This document shows, piece by piece, positions 26,766 through 35,925 of a DNA stretch of 64,000 nucleotides. Both the position numbers and the translations under genes were made by a program. The stretch spans positions 2,790,001 through 2,854,000 of the forward strand of contig OZ257136.1 of NCBI GenBank assembly GCA_965278995.1, read 5' to 3'. This stretch comes from JADJYF01 sp965278995. GTDB taxonomy: Bacteria > Pseudomonadota > Gammaproteobacteria > Ga0077536. How positions within the stretch are numbered: position 1 is the stretch's first letter; each line of letters starts with the position of its first letter. The notes under the pieces are model-generated. The model made no database searches. It saw only the letters and a program-made list of their open reading frames with translations, and had not been told where the DNA came from.

Positions 26766-29211
26766 GTTCCTCGGCGATTTGCACTACGCCGGTACTGTCG
26801 TCGCCTACTGGCGGCGGGGCGCTCAAGTGAGCATTCAGACGTAATAACTCGCCGCGAAATGTTTCAAGACCAGCTACGACCGATATCCAATCGTCATTCC
26901 GGCTGGCGTGCTCGAGATTTTGACACGCCCGCGCGAAGTCAGTCGCACCGACCAAGGCGCTAGCGCCCTTCATTCGATGACTGGCACGATGCAATTTAGC
27001 CATGTCGCGCTCAGCTATCGCCTCCGCAAGCATCGCCGCGTCCGTCTCGTTCTCGCGGCGGAAATCCTGGAGAATTTCCTGTTCGGCGAATGAATCCCCG
27101 CCGGAAATCCAGTCGAGTATCAAACGGTCAATCGGTAGCGCTGTCTGAGTCGTCGGTGCAGTCAGGAGCTTTATCTGCACTTTTCCCGTTTCGGGTATCG
27201 GTAGCCACTGCTCTAACTTTGTCAGCAACGCACCCAAGGTCGCAGGCTTGCTGAGATAGTCATCCATGCCCGCCGCAAAACACAGTTCTGCCTCACCAAC
27301 CAGCGCCTTGGCTGTGCAGGCAATAATCGGCGTCCGCCTTCTGCCACTCTCAGATTCGACCGCTCGAATGCCGCGCGCCAGCTCGTAACCATCCATTTCC
27401 GGCATATCGCAATCGGTCAGGATGATCGCAAAACGCCCTGTCTTCCACTTTGTCATTGCGTCACTGCCGTTGTCGGCGCTCTCCGCCGTATACCCCAACG
27501 TATTCAGTTGACGCATCAGCACAACGCGGTTGGTCGGGTGGTCGTCGACCAGCAATACCAGAGTCCCCTCAGCCTCTGCTTGCGTAACGTCAGGCGGCGC
27601 GCGCCGCCCGCTCAAAGCGGCATTCAGAGCGTCCTGCTCGCGCTTGGGATCGGGCTTTTCGAGGTCTTTCGGGTCTGCGATTGGCAAAGTCAACGTAAGT
27701 GTCATTGCGGTCCCTTTGCCGAGTTCACTCGCCATCTCCACCGACCCGCCCATCAGAGCAGCGAGATGGCGACATATGGTGAGCCCGAGACCGGTACCGC
27801 CAAAACGACTGGTCGTCTCGTCGCTGGCCTGCATAAATGGTTGGAATAGATGTTCCTGCTGCGCCGCGGAGATCCCGATACCCGTATCGGTAACCGAGAA
27901 TCTCACACGCTCCGTGCCTTCGAAACGCTCAATCAGTTCGGCTTTGACTTCGATATAACCGTGAGATGTAAATTTGAGTGCGTTGCTCACGAAATTATTG
28001 AGAATCTGGCGCAGTCGCAATGGGTCAACCAGAACTGCCGGGCTGATTCGCGGATCCACGCTGCGCTTGAGCAGGACACCCTTGCTGCTCGCGGTACCGG
28101 CGTAAATGCTATGCCCGGATTCGATGGTGTCCGCGATGGACACAACTGTTGAGCGAACCTCCAGCTTTCCGGCCTCAATCTTCGAGAAGTCCAGGATGTC
28201 ATCGATAATCCTCAGTAAGGATTTCGCCGACTCACGCACAATCTCGAGTGTCGTCCGTTGTTCTCCGCCGAGCGCTGTCAATCCGAGCAGCTCCAGCATG
28301 CCCAACAGGCCATTCATAGGCGTGCGAATTTCATGGCTCATGGTGGCGAGAAAAGTACTCTTCGCCCTGTTGGCCGTTTCTGCCGATTCTTTGGCTTCCT
28401 GCAGCGCATCCTGCAGAAGTTTCTGCTCGCTGATGTCACCCCAGTGACCCGTCATCAAAATGCTGCCATCCGACTCTTTACGCAGGGTGGCCGTTGAACG
28501 TAACCATTTCAATCCGCCATCCGGACGCACAACCCTGAACTCGTAATGCAGAGGCAAAAGGGTCTCGGTTGATTGGGCAATGGCCGCTGAGAATCCTGGG
28601 GCGTCTTGTTCGTATACGGACCCCCAAACAGCCCCGAAGTCGTTCAGGGCTGCCTCGCGACTTATCCCGCGCAGTGCTTCCGCTCCACTGCTGACGAATT
28701 CGTAACGCCAGGTCTCTCCTGGACGTAAGCGGCACTGGACAACTGCGCCCGGAATATTATCGGCCATATCGAGCAATCGACGCTCGGCGCGATCTCGCTT
28801 TTCGTTTTGACGGATATACCCGATGTATGCGGCGATCAAGAGCAGCAACGCAAGCAGAACAGCGCCCATTTCCTCAAGGCGGATGACGCCGCGTTGGTGG
28901 TTCAGCTCGCCCGATATCCGGTCGACCGTCCGGGTGATAGCATTTTCCAGCATCGCGACTTGCTGTTTGCGTTCAAGCAAATCGGCATTGATCTCAGCAA
29001 TTAAATTGCCGCGCTGGGCCGATTCTGCGCGAGCCAGCGTTTCACTGATATTGCTGAGAGACAGGAGAGCGGTCTGAGCGTGCGCGAGCGATTCAGCTGC
29101 GCTGCGCTGTGTAGCGGTTGCGGACAATAGCAACCAGCTCAGGGTGACGAAGACAATGACACCCGCAGAGAATGCGCAATGCCGGGCTATCCGACTGTCG
29201 AAAGTTTTCAT
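26716..29211 (-). CDS. Hybrid sensor histidine kinase (TM-PAS-HisKA-HATPase-REC-Hpt)
   Basis: Encodes 831 residues. Membrane segments ~12-31 and ~115-133 enclose an ~80-residue periplasmic helical sensor. PAS ~145-270, phospho-accepting H293 in ATMSHEIRTPMNG, ATPase boxes N (LRQILNNFVSNALKFT), G1 (DTGIGI) and G2 (GGTGLGL), receiver with D600 (LTDCDMPEMDG) and K655, and a C-terminal Hpt domain with H745 (SHRMKGAS). This is a complete phosphorelay chain in one protein. Its final acceptor is most likely the receiver of the overlapping REC-EAL protein, linking an envelope signal to c-di-GMP breakdown. Confidence 0.96.
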   Translation of the reverse strand: MKTFDSRIARHCAFSAGVIVFVTLSWLLLSATATQRSAAESLAHAQTALLSLSNISETLARAESAQRGNLIAEINADLLERKQQVAMLENAITRTVDRISGELNHQRGVIRLEEMGAVLLALLLLIAAYIGYIRQNEKRDRAERRLLDMADNIPGAVVQCRLRPGETWRYEFVSSGAEALRGISREAALNDFGAVWGSVYEQDAPGFSAAIAQSTETLLPLHYEFRVVRPDGGLKWLRSTATLRKESDGSILMTGHWGDISEQKLLQDALQEAKESAETANRAKSTFLATMSHEIRTPMNGLLGMLELLGLTALGGEQRTTLEIVRESAKSLLRIIDDILDFSKIEAGKLEVRSTVVSIADTIESGHSIYAGTASSKGVLLKRSVDPRISPAVLVDPLRLRQILNNFVSNALKFTSHGYIEVKAELIERFEGTERVRFSVTDTGIGISAAQQEHLFQPFMQASDETTSRFGGTGLGLTICRHLAALMGGSVEMASELGKGTAMTLTLTLPIADPKDLEKPDPKREQDALNAALSGRRAPPDVTQAEAEGTLVLLVDDHPTNRVVLMRQLNTLGYTAESADNGSDAMTKWKTGRFAIILTDCDMPEMDGYELARGIRAVESESGRRRTPIIACTAKALVGEAELCFAAGMDDYLSKPATLGALLTKLEQWLPIPETGKVQIKLLTAPTTQTALPIDRLILDWISGGDSFAEQEILQDFRRENETDAAMLAEAIAERDMAKLHRASHRMKGASALVGATDFARACQNLEHASRNDDWISVVAGLETFRGELLRLNAHLSAPPPVGDDSTGVVQIAEEHGGAGSADKQSAISGR

Positions 29212-29349
29212 CGGCTCTCCGCACGAACCTGGTGAAGCTCGGGTGGGTCGCAGTTCGAGTCTGGCCTGCAGTCGCCGAAATGATGCTCCCGCGGTAGCAA
29301 TCAGCGGCCCAACACTGAAATACTTTAGCCCCCATCGCTGATAGCAGGA

Positions 29350-30720
29350 ATGAAGATAGGGATCTGCCGCGTGGAGACAGGGAATTCAAATTCTGGTGCA
29401 ATGCCATCGCACAATGTGAGCGACATGGACGATCTCAATCCGGCAGAAGTCCCGCAAGCGGATACCGAAGCAGGCCCCTGGTATCGGCAGGTCAACCGAG
29501 ACCAGTGGCGTGCCTACTGGGCGGTATTCCTGGGTTGGGTAGTCGACTCGTTCGATTTCAACATCCTCGCTTTCATCATCATCGATATCCAACGCAGCTT
29601 CACCGTGGACCGCGCGCTTGCAGGAGCCCTCGGCACCGTCACACTCGCGATGCGTCTTGTCGGCGGCACACTTGCGGGCGCTGCCGCCGACAAGTGGGGA
29701 CGCAAGCTTCCCCTGCTCATCTCAGTGCTGTGGTTCTCGTTGTTCGCATGCCTGGCCGGGTTTTCTACGTCGTATGCGATGCTTTTCGCACTGCGCGCGC
29801 TGTTCGGCCTGGGGATGGGCGGGGAATGGGCTGCCGGCATGCCGCTCGTGCTCGAACACTGGCCGACCAAACTGCGAGGCCTGGTGTCAGGGATGCTGCT
29901 GGGCGGCTGGTATTGGGGCTATCTGCTTGCGGCGGCGACGTTCCAGTTCCTCTATCCCCTGCTCAACGACACCCCTGATTTGGCCTGGCGCGCGATGTTC
30001 TGGGTATGTCTCATCCCGGCACTGCTTACGCTGTGGATCCGCGCGCGAGTGCCCGAGAGTCCGGTATGGCTCGAGCGTCAGCGCCGTCTCAAAGCAGGCC
30101 AGCAATCCGGCCATCCAATCGGGCCGCGTCTGTCGTTGATGCGTATCTTTCAGAAAGACCTGCTGGGCACGACCGTCAGGACGACGCTCGTAATCGGGGC
30201 CTTCATGTGCATTTATTACTCCGTCAACTTCTGGTACCCGACGGTCCTGCGCGATGCCGGGCGCCCCGTGCTTCCCTACCTGACCGCCTTCAACATTGGT
30301 GCGATCGTCGGCACGGCGCTGTGGGGCCTGCTCTCCGAAGGCCGACTCGGGCGGCGTGGCGCTGTCACCGTCACCGTGATACTCGGCGTCGCCTCACTCC
30401 CGTTCTACCTTCATGCGACCGAGCCGCTGGTTCTTGGCCTGGGCGCGCTGATGATGGGCTTTTTCGGCATGGGCGTCTGGGGCATGGCGCCGGCCTACAG
30501 CAACGAACAGTTCCCGACCGAGGTGCGCGGCGTTGGACCAGGCTTTTGCTACCATGCGGCGGCGGCTATCGGATCGGTCATGCCGCTGCTGCTCGGGGCG
30601 TTGCAGGATCAAGGCTTCAAGGCTGTCGACGCCATGAGTGCGGCGATGGTCATATCCGGACTCGCGGCCATGGTGATCTGGCTCGGCCCCGAGACACGGG
30701 GCCGGGAGTTCACCGCGTAG
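29350..30720 (+). CDS. MFS transporter, sugar acid / carboxylate type
   Basis: Encodes up to 456 residues. The start is uncertain: ATG 29350 has AGGA too close, and ATGs at 29401 and 29425 are also possible; the conserved protein begins near WYRQVNRDQWRAYWAVFLGW. Twelve hydrophobic segments are expected; the loop 2-3 signature is GAAADKWGRKLPL, and RALFGLGMGGEWAAGMPLVLEHWP and WGMAPAYSNEQFPTEVRGVG are typical of the sialate/lactate/aromatic-acid:proton symporter groups. As first gene of a five-gene catabolic operon it probably imports the pathway substrate, an organic acid. Confidence 0.9.
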   Translation: MKIGICRVETGNSNSGAMPSHNVSDMDDLNPAEVPQADTEAGPWYRQVNRDQWRAYWAVFLGWVVDSFDFNILAFIIIDIQRSFTVDRALAGALGTVTLAMRLVGGTLAGAAADKWGRKLPLLISVLWFSLFACLAGFSTSYAMLFALRALFGLGMGGEWAAGMPLVLEHWPTKLRGLVSGMLLGGWYWGYLLAAATFQFLYPLLNDTPDLAWRAMFWVCLIPALLTLWIRARVPESPVWLERQRRLKAGQQSGHPIGPRLSLMRIFQKDLLGTTVRTTLVIGAFMCIYYSVNFWYPTVLRDAGRPVLPYLTAFNIGAIVGTALWGLLSEGRLGRRGAVTVTVILGVASLPFYLHATEPLVLGLGALMMGFFGMGVWGMAPAYSNEQFPTEVRGVGPGFCYHAAAAIGSVMPLLLGALQDQGFKAVDAMSAAMVISGLAAMVIWLGPETRGREFTA

Positions 30721-30740
30721 CGATTGGGGGGGAGTTCAGT

Positions 30741-31634
30741 ATGAAATCGCCGGTATTCGGCTTCGTCGGCCTTGGCCGCATGGGCGGGCTCATGTCCGCA
30801 CGGCTGCTAAAACATGGCTATAAGGTTTATGTCTACGATGTCAGTGTGTCGGCTGTCGCCACGCTGCATTCGCAAGGCGCGGACGCCGCAGGATCAGCGG
30901 ACGCTGTTGCGGACGCAGCCGACATCGTATTTCTCAGTCTTCCCAATCCGGAAATAGTCCAGCAGGTGTGTCTGCAGAGCGGTGGGCTCATTGATGGCGC
31001 ACGCGTCAAACGGGTGGTGGACTTTTCCACCATCGGACCGCGTATGGCGTCGCGCGTTGCGCTCGCGCTGGCTGCACGCAAGATTGTCTATGTCGATGCC
31101 CCGGTCAGCGGCGGTGTCAAGGGTGCGCATGAAGGAACGCTGGCCGTCATGGTGAGTTGCGCGAAGGAAATTTACACCGAGTTGGCGCCAATTCTGGCCA
31201 CTTTTGGCAAGCCATTTCATCTCGGCGAAGATCCAGGCCAGGCACAGACCATGAAGCTCGCCAACAATCTGCTGGCAGCTGCTGCCATCGCGGTGACTTC
31301 CGAAGCGATGGTCATGGGTGTCAAAGCGGGACTCGACCCCAAGGTCATGCTCGAAGTACTCAATGCCGGATCAGGTCGGAACAGCGCATCGCAGGACAAA
31401 TTTCCGCGCTCGGTATTACCTGGCACCTTCGATTTCGGCTTCGCCACCGGCCTGTCTTACAAAGACGTACGTTTGTGCATCGACGAAGCAGAGGCACTCG
31501 GCGTACCAATGGTATGCGGCGCCGCGGTGCGTCAGATGCTCGCCATCACCAACGCGATGTACGGCGCCGACTCGGACTTCACCTCGATGTGTAAAGTCGT
31601 CGAAGCCTGGGCCGGCGTCGAAGTGAGAGGTTGA
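30741..31634 (+). CDS. NAD(P)-dependent 3-hydroxyisobutyrate-type dehydrogenase
   Basis: Encodes 297 residues. The ATG at 30741 follows a strong GGGGGGGAG ribosome site 20 bases after the MFS stop. Rossmann motif FVGLGRMG (G10, G12, G15), substrate-binding DAPVSGGVKGAHEGTL (~119-133) and catalytic K172 in QTMKLANNLL place it in the beta-hydroxyacid dehydrogenase family, which includes 3-hydroxyisobutyrate, tartronate semialdehyde and gamma-hydroxybutyrate reductases. It is cytoplasmic. The operon context, with a PrpD-like protein and a lactonase, points to oxidation of a hydroxy acid intermediate. Confidence 0.94.
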   Translation: MKSPVFGFVGLGRMGGLMSARLLKHGYKVYVYDVSVSAVATLHSQGADAAGSADAVADAADIVFLSLPNPEIVQQVCLQSGGLIDGARVKRVVDFSTIGPRMASRVALALAARKIVYVDAPVSGGVKGAHEGTLAVMVSCAKEIYTELAPILATFGKPFHLGEDPGQAQTMKLANNLLAAAAIAVTSEAMVMGVKAGLDPKVMLEVLNAGSGRNSASQDKFPRSVLPGTFDFGFATGLSYKDVRLCIDEAEALGVPMVCGAAVRQMLAITNAMYGADSDFTSMCKVVEAWAGVEVRG

Positions 31635-31689
31635 CGCGCGCGCAACCTTTGCCAACGAATCTTGATTGAAGCCTGCTGGGGAGAATGCC

Positions 31690-33090
31690 ATGACGCTTGC
31701 CGCCCGACCTGCAATCAGCGCTATTGCGCCGGTCGACACCAGTCCGCTGGCCGAACGTATCGCGCATTCGGTGATTGCCGTAACTACGGACAAACTGCCG
31801 ACAGCCGTGATCGACAAGGTGAAACTGTGCCTGTTTGACCTCATCGGCTGTGCATTCGAAGCGCGCGACCTGCCGTGGAGTCGCCAGGCAGTGCAACTCG
31901 CTGAACGTATCGATCGTAGGGCCGGCGGCGCAACCATCATCGGCTTGAAGAATCGCGTGAGCTGCGCCGATGCGGCTTTTGCCAACGCCGTGATGGCACA
32001 CGGGCTGGTCCGTGAAGATATGCATTCCGGCAGCATCAGTCATCTCGGCATCATCGTTCTGCCCACCCTGCTGGCGCTGGCACAGCATCGCCGCGTGAGC
32101 GGCCGCGATTTTATTGCCGCCGCCGTCGCCGGCTATGAAACAGGCGGACAGATTGGCCGGGCAGTCATGGATGCGGAGCTGGCCAGCATCTACCGGCCGA
32201 CCGGTATCACCGGACCCATTGCAGCCGCTGCAGCCGGCGCGCGCCTGCTCGGCCTCACCATGGATCAGACAACCAGCGCCATCGCGCTCGGCGCCAATAC
32301 CACGGTCGGCTTCAATCAATGGGCGCATACCGGCGGCAGCGAAATGTTCTTCCATGCCGGCTTTGCGGCCCGCAATGGCGTCACTGCCGCGCGACTCGCG
32401 GAGAGCGGAGCATTTGCCTCGCCAACCGCGCTCGATGGTGTTGCGGGTTTGTTCGCGGCTCTGGGCAAGCGTGCGGCGGCAGCAAGCGTTGCGCTGTTTG
32501 AATCGACCCCCGAGATCCTGTCCGTTTATCACAAGCCGGTACCGGCGTGCAATTTCGCGCAGACCGCGAGTCAGGCTGCACTGCGCATCGCGCGAGACGG
32601 CCAATTCGCGCCTGAGCGTATTGCGGCGATCACGGTACGCGTACCGCGCGCTGGCCTGATGTATCCAGGGTGTGATTATCGCGGCCCGTTCGCACATGTT
32701 CTGCAGGCCAAGATGAGCATTCAGTACAACGTTGCAGCGGCGCTGATCGAAGGTGACGTATCAGAAAAGAATTTCGAACTGCTTAACGACATGCAACTAC
32801 ACCGCCTGATCAACCTGACGACGCTGCAAATCGATGACGAGATGACGCGTGCTTATCCTGGCCAGCAGGGCGGCGAAGTCGAAGTTCACGACGACACCGG
32901 CGCAACGCAGCGGGTTCGACTGGATGACGTGGTCAATGCGACGCCTACGGAGGTACGCGCACGCTTCCGCCTGGCCGTCGCCGAGGCGACGGGAGAAGCG
33001 CGGACACAGGACATTGAAGCGTGTATCCAGAATCTGGAATACGCTGAGGACGCCGCGCAACTGAGCGCGCTGCTGGGTGCCGTCGCTTGA
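31690..33090 (+). CDS. MmgE/PrpD family protein
   Basis: Encodes 466 residues; ATG 31690 preceded by GGGGAGA (a TTG at 31666 is the weaker alternative). The MmgE/PrpD pattern is clear: KVKLCLFDLIGCAFEARDLPW, ANAVMAHGLVREDMHSGSISHLGIIVLPTLLALA, GYETGGQIGRAV, the helical middle LDGVAGLFAALGKRA, and the swivel domain ending. The family includes 2-methylcitrate dehydratase and cis-aconitate decarboxylase, all of which act on tricarboxylic acid-like substrates. In this operon it could dehydrate or isomerise a carboxylic acid. Starts 55 bases after the dehydrogenase stop. Confidence 0.93.
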   Translation: MTLAARPAISAIAPVDTSPLAERIAHSVIAVTTDKLPTAVIDKVKLCLFDLIGCAFEARDLPWSRQAVQLAERIDRRAGGATIIGLKNRVSCADAAFANAVMAHGLVREDMHSGSISHLGIIVLPTLLALAQHRRVSGRDFIAAAVAGYETGGQIGRAVMDAELASIYRPTGITGPIAAAAAGARLLGLTMDQTTSAIALGANTTVGFNQWAHTGGSEMFFHAGFAARNGVTAARLAESGAFASPTALDGVAGLFAALGKRAAAASVALFESTPEILSVYHKPVPACNFAQTASQAALRIARDGQFAPERIAAITVRVPRAGLMYPGCDYRGPFAHVLQAKMSIQYNVAAALIEGDVSEKNFELLNDMQLHRLINLTTLQIDDEMTRAYPGQQGGEVEVHDDTGATQRVRLDDVVNATPTEVRARFRLAVAEATGEARTQDIEACIQNLEYAEDAAQLSALLGAVA

Positions 33091-33124
33091 GACTCTGGAT
33101 ACTTATTCATCAAAGGAGCACAGC

Positions 33125-33514
33125 ATGAACGACGAACTGTTCGAGCGCGGTCTCGAGATCCGCAAGGCCGTACTCGGTGCCGAATTCGTGGAGAAAGCCA
33201 TCGCTGCTGCGGATGATTTCACCATGCCCATGCAACGACTGACGACGGAATATTGCTGGGGCGCGGTGTGGGGTCGGGACGAACTGCCAAAGAAAACCCG
33301 CAGCATGCTCAATCTCGCGATGCTCTCGGCATTGAACCGGCCGCAGGAATTGAAGATGCATATCGGCGGTGCATTGCGTAACGGCGTGACCAGGACTGAG
33401 ATCCGCGAGGTACTGCTGCAGGTCGCCATCTACTGCGGCATTCCGGCAGGAGTCGAAGCGTTTCGCGTAGCCAAGGAAGCGCTGGCTGAATTCGATCGCG
33501 TCGAGAAAGCTTAG
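33125..33514 (+). CDS. Carboxymuconolactone decarboxylase family protein
   Basis: Encodes 129 residues; ATG preceded by AAGGAG. The AhpD-like fold is shown by FTMPMQRLTTEYCWGAVWGRDELPKKTRSMLNLAMLSALNRPQELKMHIGGALRNGVTRTEIREVLLQVAIYCGIPAGVEAFRVA. It contains H79 but no CxxC, so it is a true gamma-carboxymuconolactone decarboxylase type rather than an AhpD peroxidase. PcaC decarboxylates 4-carboxymuconolactone in protocatechuate breakdown; here no other pca gene is present, so another lactone or acid is likely. Gaps of 34 and 27 bases to its operon neighbours. Confidence 0.92.
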   Translation: MNDELFERGLEIRKAVLGAEFVEKAIAAADDFTMPMQRLTTEYCWGAVWGRDELPKKTRSMLNLAMLSALNRPQELKMHIGGALRNGVTRTEIREVLLQVAIYCGIPAGVEAFRVAKEALAEFDRVEKA

Positions 33515-33541
33515 TAAGCCAATACCGGAGGAGGAGCGACG

Positions 33542-34339
33542 ATGACAGATGATTGCTACGAGATCCGCGCAATCAAATACGCGTCCTTGATGCGTCGCTC
33601 GCCCGATAATTTCATCGGCGGCGATGCACATGCTACCGAGATGCCACTCAACTACTACGTGTGGGTTATCTCAAACGACTCGCGCCGTATTCTCGTCGAT
33701 ACCGGCTTTGCTGAAGTCATGGCGCAGAAACGCAACCGCCAGATCTTCAAACCGGTCGCCATCGGTCTCAGAGCGCTCGATATCGCTACCGAGCAGATCG
33801 AGGATGTCATTATCACGCATCTGCATTATGACCACGCAGGCAATATCCCGCTGTTTGGCAACGCCCGTTACCATCTGCAGGACAAGGAAATGGATTTCGC
33901 CACCGGGCGATGCATGTGTCACGACATGCTGCGTCACGGCTACGAGGCAGATGATGTCGCCGCTATGGTGCGCTGTGTTTTCGATCAACGCGTCCATTTT
34001 CACGACGGCTCAGCTGAAATAGCCCCGGGTATCGAAGTTCATCACATCGGAGGGCATACCCGGGGACTACAGTCGGTGCGCGTAAGGACGCGCCGCGGTT
34101 GGGTTGTGCTGGCATCCGATGCCAGTCACTTCTATGCGCATATTGAGCAGAATCGCGCCTTCCCGGTCATCTACAATCTAGGCGACATGCTCGAGGGCTA
34201 CCAGACCTTGCGTCGGTTAGCGACCTCACCGCAGCACATCATCCCTGGACACGATCCACTGGTCATGAGCCGTTACCCGGCGGCAGGTAACGGCATGGAG
34301 GGATGGATAGTGCGATTGGATATCGAACCGGGAGGTTGA
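33542..34339 (+). CDS. Metallo-beta-lactamase fold lactonase, N-acyl homoserine lactonase-like
   Basis: Encodes 265 residues. Metal motif H93-L-H95-Y-D97-H98-A-G, a second-site region HHIGGHTRG, VLASDASHFY and the terminal IIPGHDPLVM match AttM/AiiA-type lactonases (AidC group). No signal peptide, so probably cytoplasmic. In a degradation operon it more likely hydrolyses a catabolic lactone than a quorum signal; both are possible. Last gene of the operon, convergent with the RidA gene 17 bases away. Confidence 0.93.
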   Translation: MTDDCYEIRAIKYASLMRRSPDNFIGGDAHATEMPLNYYVWVISNDSRRILVDTGFAEVMAQKRNRQIFKPVAIGLRALDIATEQIEDVIITHLHYDHAGNIPLFGNARYHLQDKEMDFATGRCMCHDMLRHGYEADDVAAMVRCVFDQRVHFHDGSAEIAPGIEVHHIGGHTRGLQSVRVRTRRGWVVLASDASHFYAHIEQNRAFPVIYNLGDMLEGYQTLRRLATSPQHIIPGHDPLVMSRYPAAGNGMEGWIVRLDIEPGG

Positions 34340-34356
34340 CCGGCCGTCAATCGCGC

Positions 34357-34758
34357 TCAACCGATGACGGCAACCGCCTCTATCTCGATAAGCCAGTCGG
34401 CTGCGGCAAGTGCGGCGACGCCGACGAGCGTGCTCGCCGGCGGGTTGTCTTTGGGAAGGAAGGGGCCACGTACACCGGCAATGGTAGCGCGCTGCTCAGG
34501 CGTGTAACCGACCACGAATGTGGTGAGCTTGACCACATCAGCGAAAGTGGCGCCCGCCGCTTGCAACGCTGTTTGCAGGTTTTGCATGACCTGCAGGGTT
34601 TGCGCGCCGAGGTCACCGACACCAACCGTTTTGCCCGATTCGTCAATAGCGACCTGACCTGATATGTACAGCGTCTCGGCGCCGCGAGCACCGACGACAT
34701 GGGTATAGGCCGGGGAGTTGCTCATGCCGGCGGGGCGGATATGGCGAAGTTCGCTCAT
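34357..34758 (-). CDS. RidA/YjgF family protein
   Basis: Encodes 133 residues. The YjgF core has YISGQVAIDESGKTVGVGDLGAQTLQVMQNLQTALQAAGATFADVVKLTTFVVG and the C-terminal ASTLVGVAALAAADWLIEIEAVAV. RidA deaminates reactive enamine/imine intermediates. The archetypal Arg in the R-x-R/PPxR active-site segment appears to be absent (LPKDNPPASTLVGV), so this is an Rid2-Rid7-like paralogue rather than true RidA. Last gene of a minus-strand trio with the metallophosphoesterase and cupin. Confidence 0.92.
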   Translation of the reverse strand: MSELRHIRPAGMSNSPAYTHVVGARGAETLYISGQVAIDESGKTVGVGDLGAQTLQVMQNLQTALQAAGATFADVVKLTTFVVGYTPEQRATIAGVRGPFLPKDNPPASTLVGVAALAAADWLIEIEAVAVIG

Positions 34759-34796
34759 ACGATGTCTCCTGTTATGTGAATATTCAGTGCTGAGGG

Positions 34797-35447
34797 CTAG
34801 ATCTCGAATTCGTAGGGCCGCCGTACGATCGTATAGGTATGGTTAACCATTGCCGCATTGACATACGTGGTTCCACCCTCACGAAAAACACCGGCACTCG
34901 CATGCACGTGCCCGAAGCAATGCAGACGAAGTTTCAATTCCTTCAGCCGCGCGCGCAACGCGGGACAACCGCAACTCTTGCCTCTGGTATTGACGTCAAG
35001 TATACCACTCGGTGGTGAATGCGTGATCAGCACGTCGGTGTCGGACGGAATGGTCGCCCATTTGCTTTCGAGCGACGGTTGTTCCTGAAAGTATGCCCAT
35101 TGCTTTAGCTCAGGTACCCACGGCGCTCCATAAAAATTGAGACCTTCGAATTCGACTCGCTTATCTTCAAGGTAGGTTGCATGGTGAAACGCTTCGCCGC
35201 CCGCGCGGGTGCATTCCTCCAAATCGAAATCGTGATTCCCGCCAGTGACAAGGATCAAGCGGAAATCCTGTCGCGAAAACCATCGATCAAGGTTTGCGAT
35301 GTCATCGCGGGTCGAGTGCCCCCACAGCGCGAAATCGCCGCAGTGAACGAGGACATCTCCCGACAGTCTGCCCAGCGCCTCATGGCCGGTGTGTGTATCG
35401 CTGATGACGACGATCTTTATCGTAGCGCGCTCTGTTGTGCCTCCCAC
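34797..35447 (-). CDS. Calcineurin-like metallophosphoesterase
   Basis: Encodes 216 residues from a GTG at 35447; no other start precedes the first motif. Metal motifs: ISD17TH19, GD38, GGNH72D, ITHSPPSG and FGHVHAS, the full MPE set. It resembles the UPF0046/MPPED family (VRYFxxxxxxSLExxW-type middle), in which 3'-5' cNMP hydrolysis or phosphodiesterase activity is reported for some members. Soluble. It overlaps the end of the cupin gene by 31 bases, so the pair is translationally coupled. Physiological role unknown. Confidence 0.9.
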   Translation of the reverse strand: MGGTTERATIKIVVISDTHTGHEALGRLSGDVLVHCGDFALWGHSTRDDIANLDRWFSRQDFRLILVTGGNHDFDLEECTRAGGEAFHHATYLEDKRVEFEGLNFYGAPWVPELKQWAYFQEQPSLESKWATIPSDTDVLITHSPPSGILDVNTRGKSCGCPALRARLKELKLRLHCFGHVHASAGVFREGGTTYVNAAMVNHTYTIVRRPYEFEI

Positions 35448-35884
35448 GCCGCACGAACGTCATCCATGGATAACGTCGCCTGCACGTTGGCGGCATCGTC
35501 CATTATCTCGAGCACGTTGCGCGCACCGTCGCAGCGCATGCTGTAGAACACGACTGCGCCATCCGGACCGCCACCTTCGCTGTGCGCATCGTTGGTCCGG
35601 CCACGGTAGTAGCTGCCCGCCGGCCGCACTTCGCGAATGCTGCCGTCCGGTTCGTACATGCGCAACTCGCCCTGGATGATGAGCATATTGGTCTGCGCCA
35701 AATGATTGTGCATGGTCACAGTCTTGTTTGGCGCAAAGCGGACAATGAGATCGACCACCTGGCGTTCCTCGTCGATATCACACAAGGTGAGTTCGAGGTT
35801 CTCGATGCCGGCAAAAGGCTGCCATCTAATCGCGTGGTCGTAGAGATCACAGGCTGGTTGCATGACGATGGGTTTAGCGCTCAT
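35417..35884 (-). CDS. Cupin domain protein
   Basis: Encodes 155 residues. Single cupin: motif 1 VTMHNHLAQTNMLIIQGEL with ligands H59 and H61, motif 2 PAGSYYRGRTNDAHSEGGGPDGAVVFY. Relatives of this size (the ChrR-like/regulator-type cupins) bind a metal and act as sensors or dioxygenases; nothing here discriminates. First gene of the cupin-metallophosphoesterase-RidA unit. A perfect 14-bp palindrome lies 42-55 bases upstream of its ATG, in the expected promoter position. Confidence 0.88.
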   Translation of the reverse strand: MSAKPIVMQPACDLYDHAIRWQPFAGIENLELTLCDIDEERQVVDLIVRFAPNKTVTMHNHLAQTNMLIIQGELRMYEPDGSIREVRPAGSYYRGRTNDAHSEGGGPDGAVVFYSMRCDGARNVLEIMDDAANVQATLSMDDVRAAWEAQQSALR

Positions 35885-35925
35885 GGTGGTCCGCTCTCCG
35901 TGGTGGGGGCATGACTATTGTAATG

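Noticed and set aside
30006..30740. N-terminal extension of the hydroxyacid dehydrogenase frame
   Set aside because: The extension lies inside the MFS gene in another frame, is Arg-rich without homology, and the ATG at 30741 has a strong ribosome-binding site and begins the Rossmann fold.
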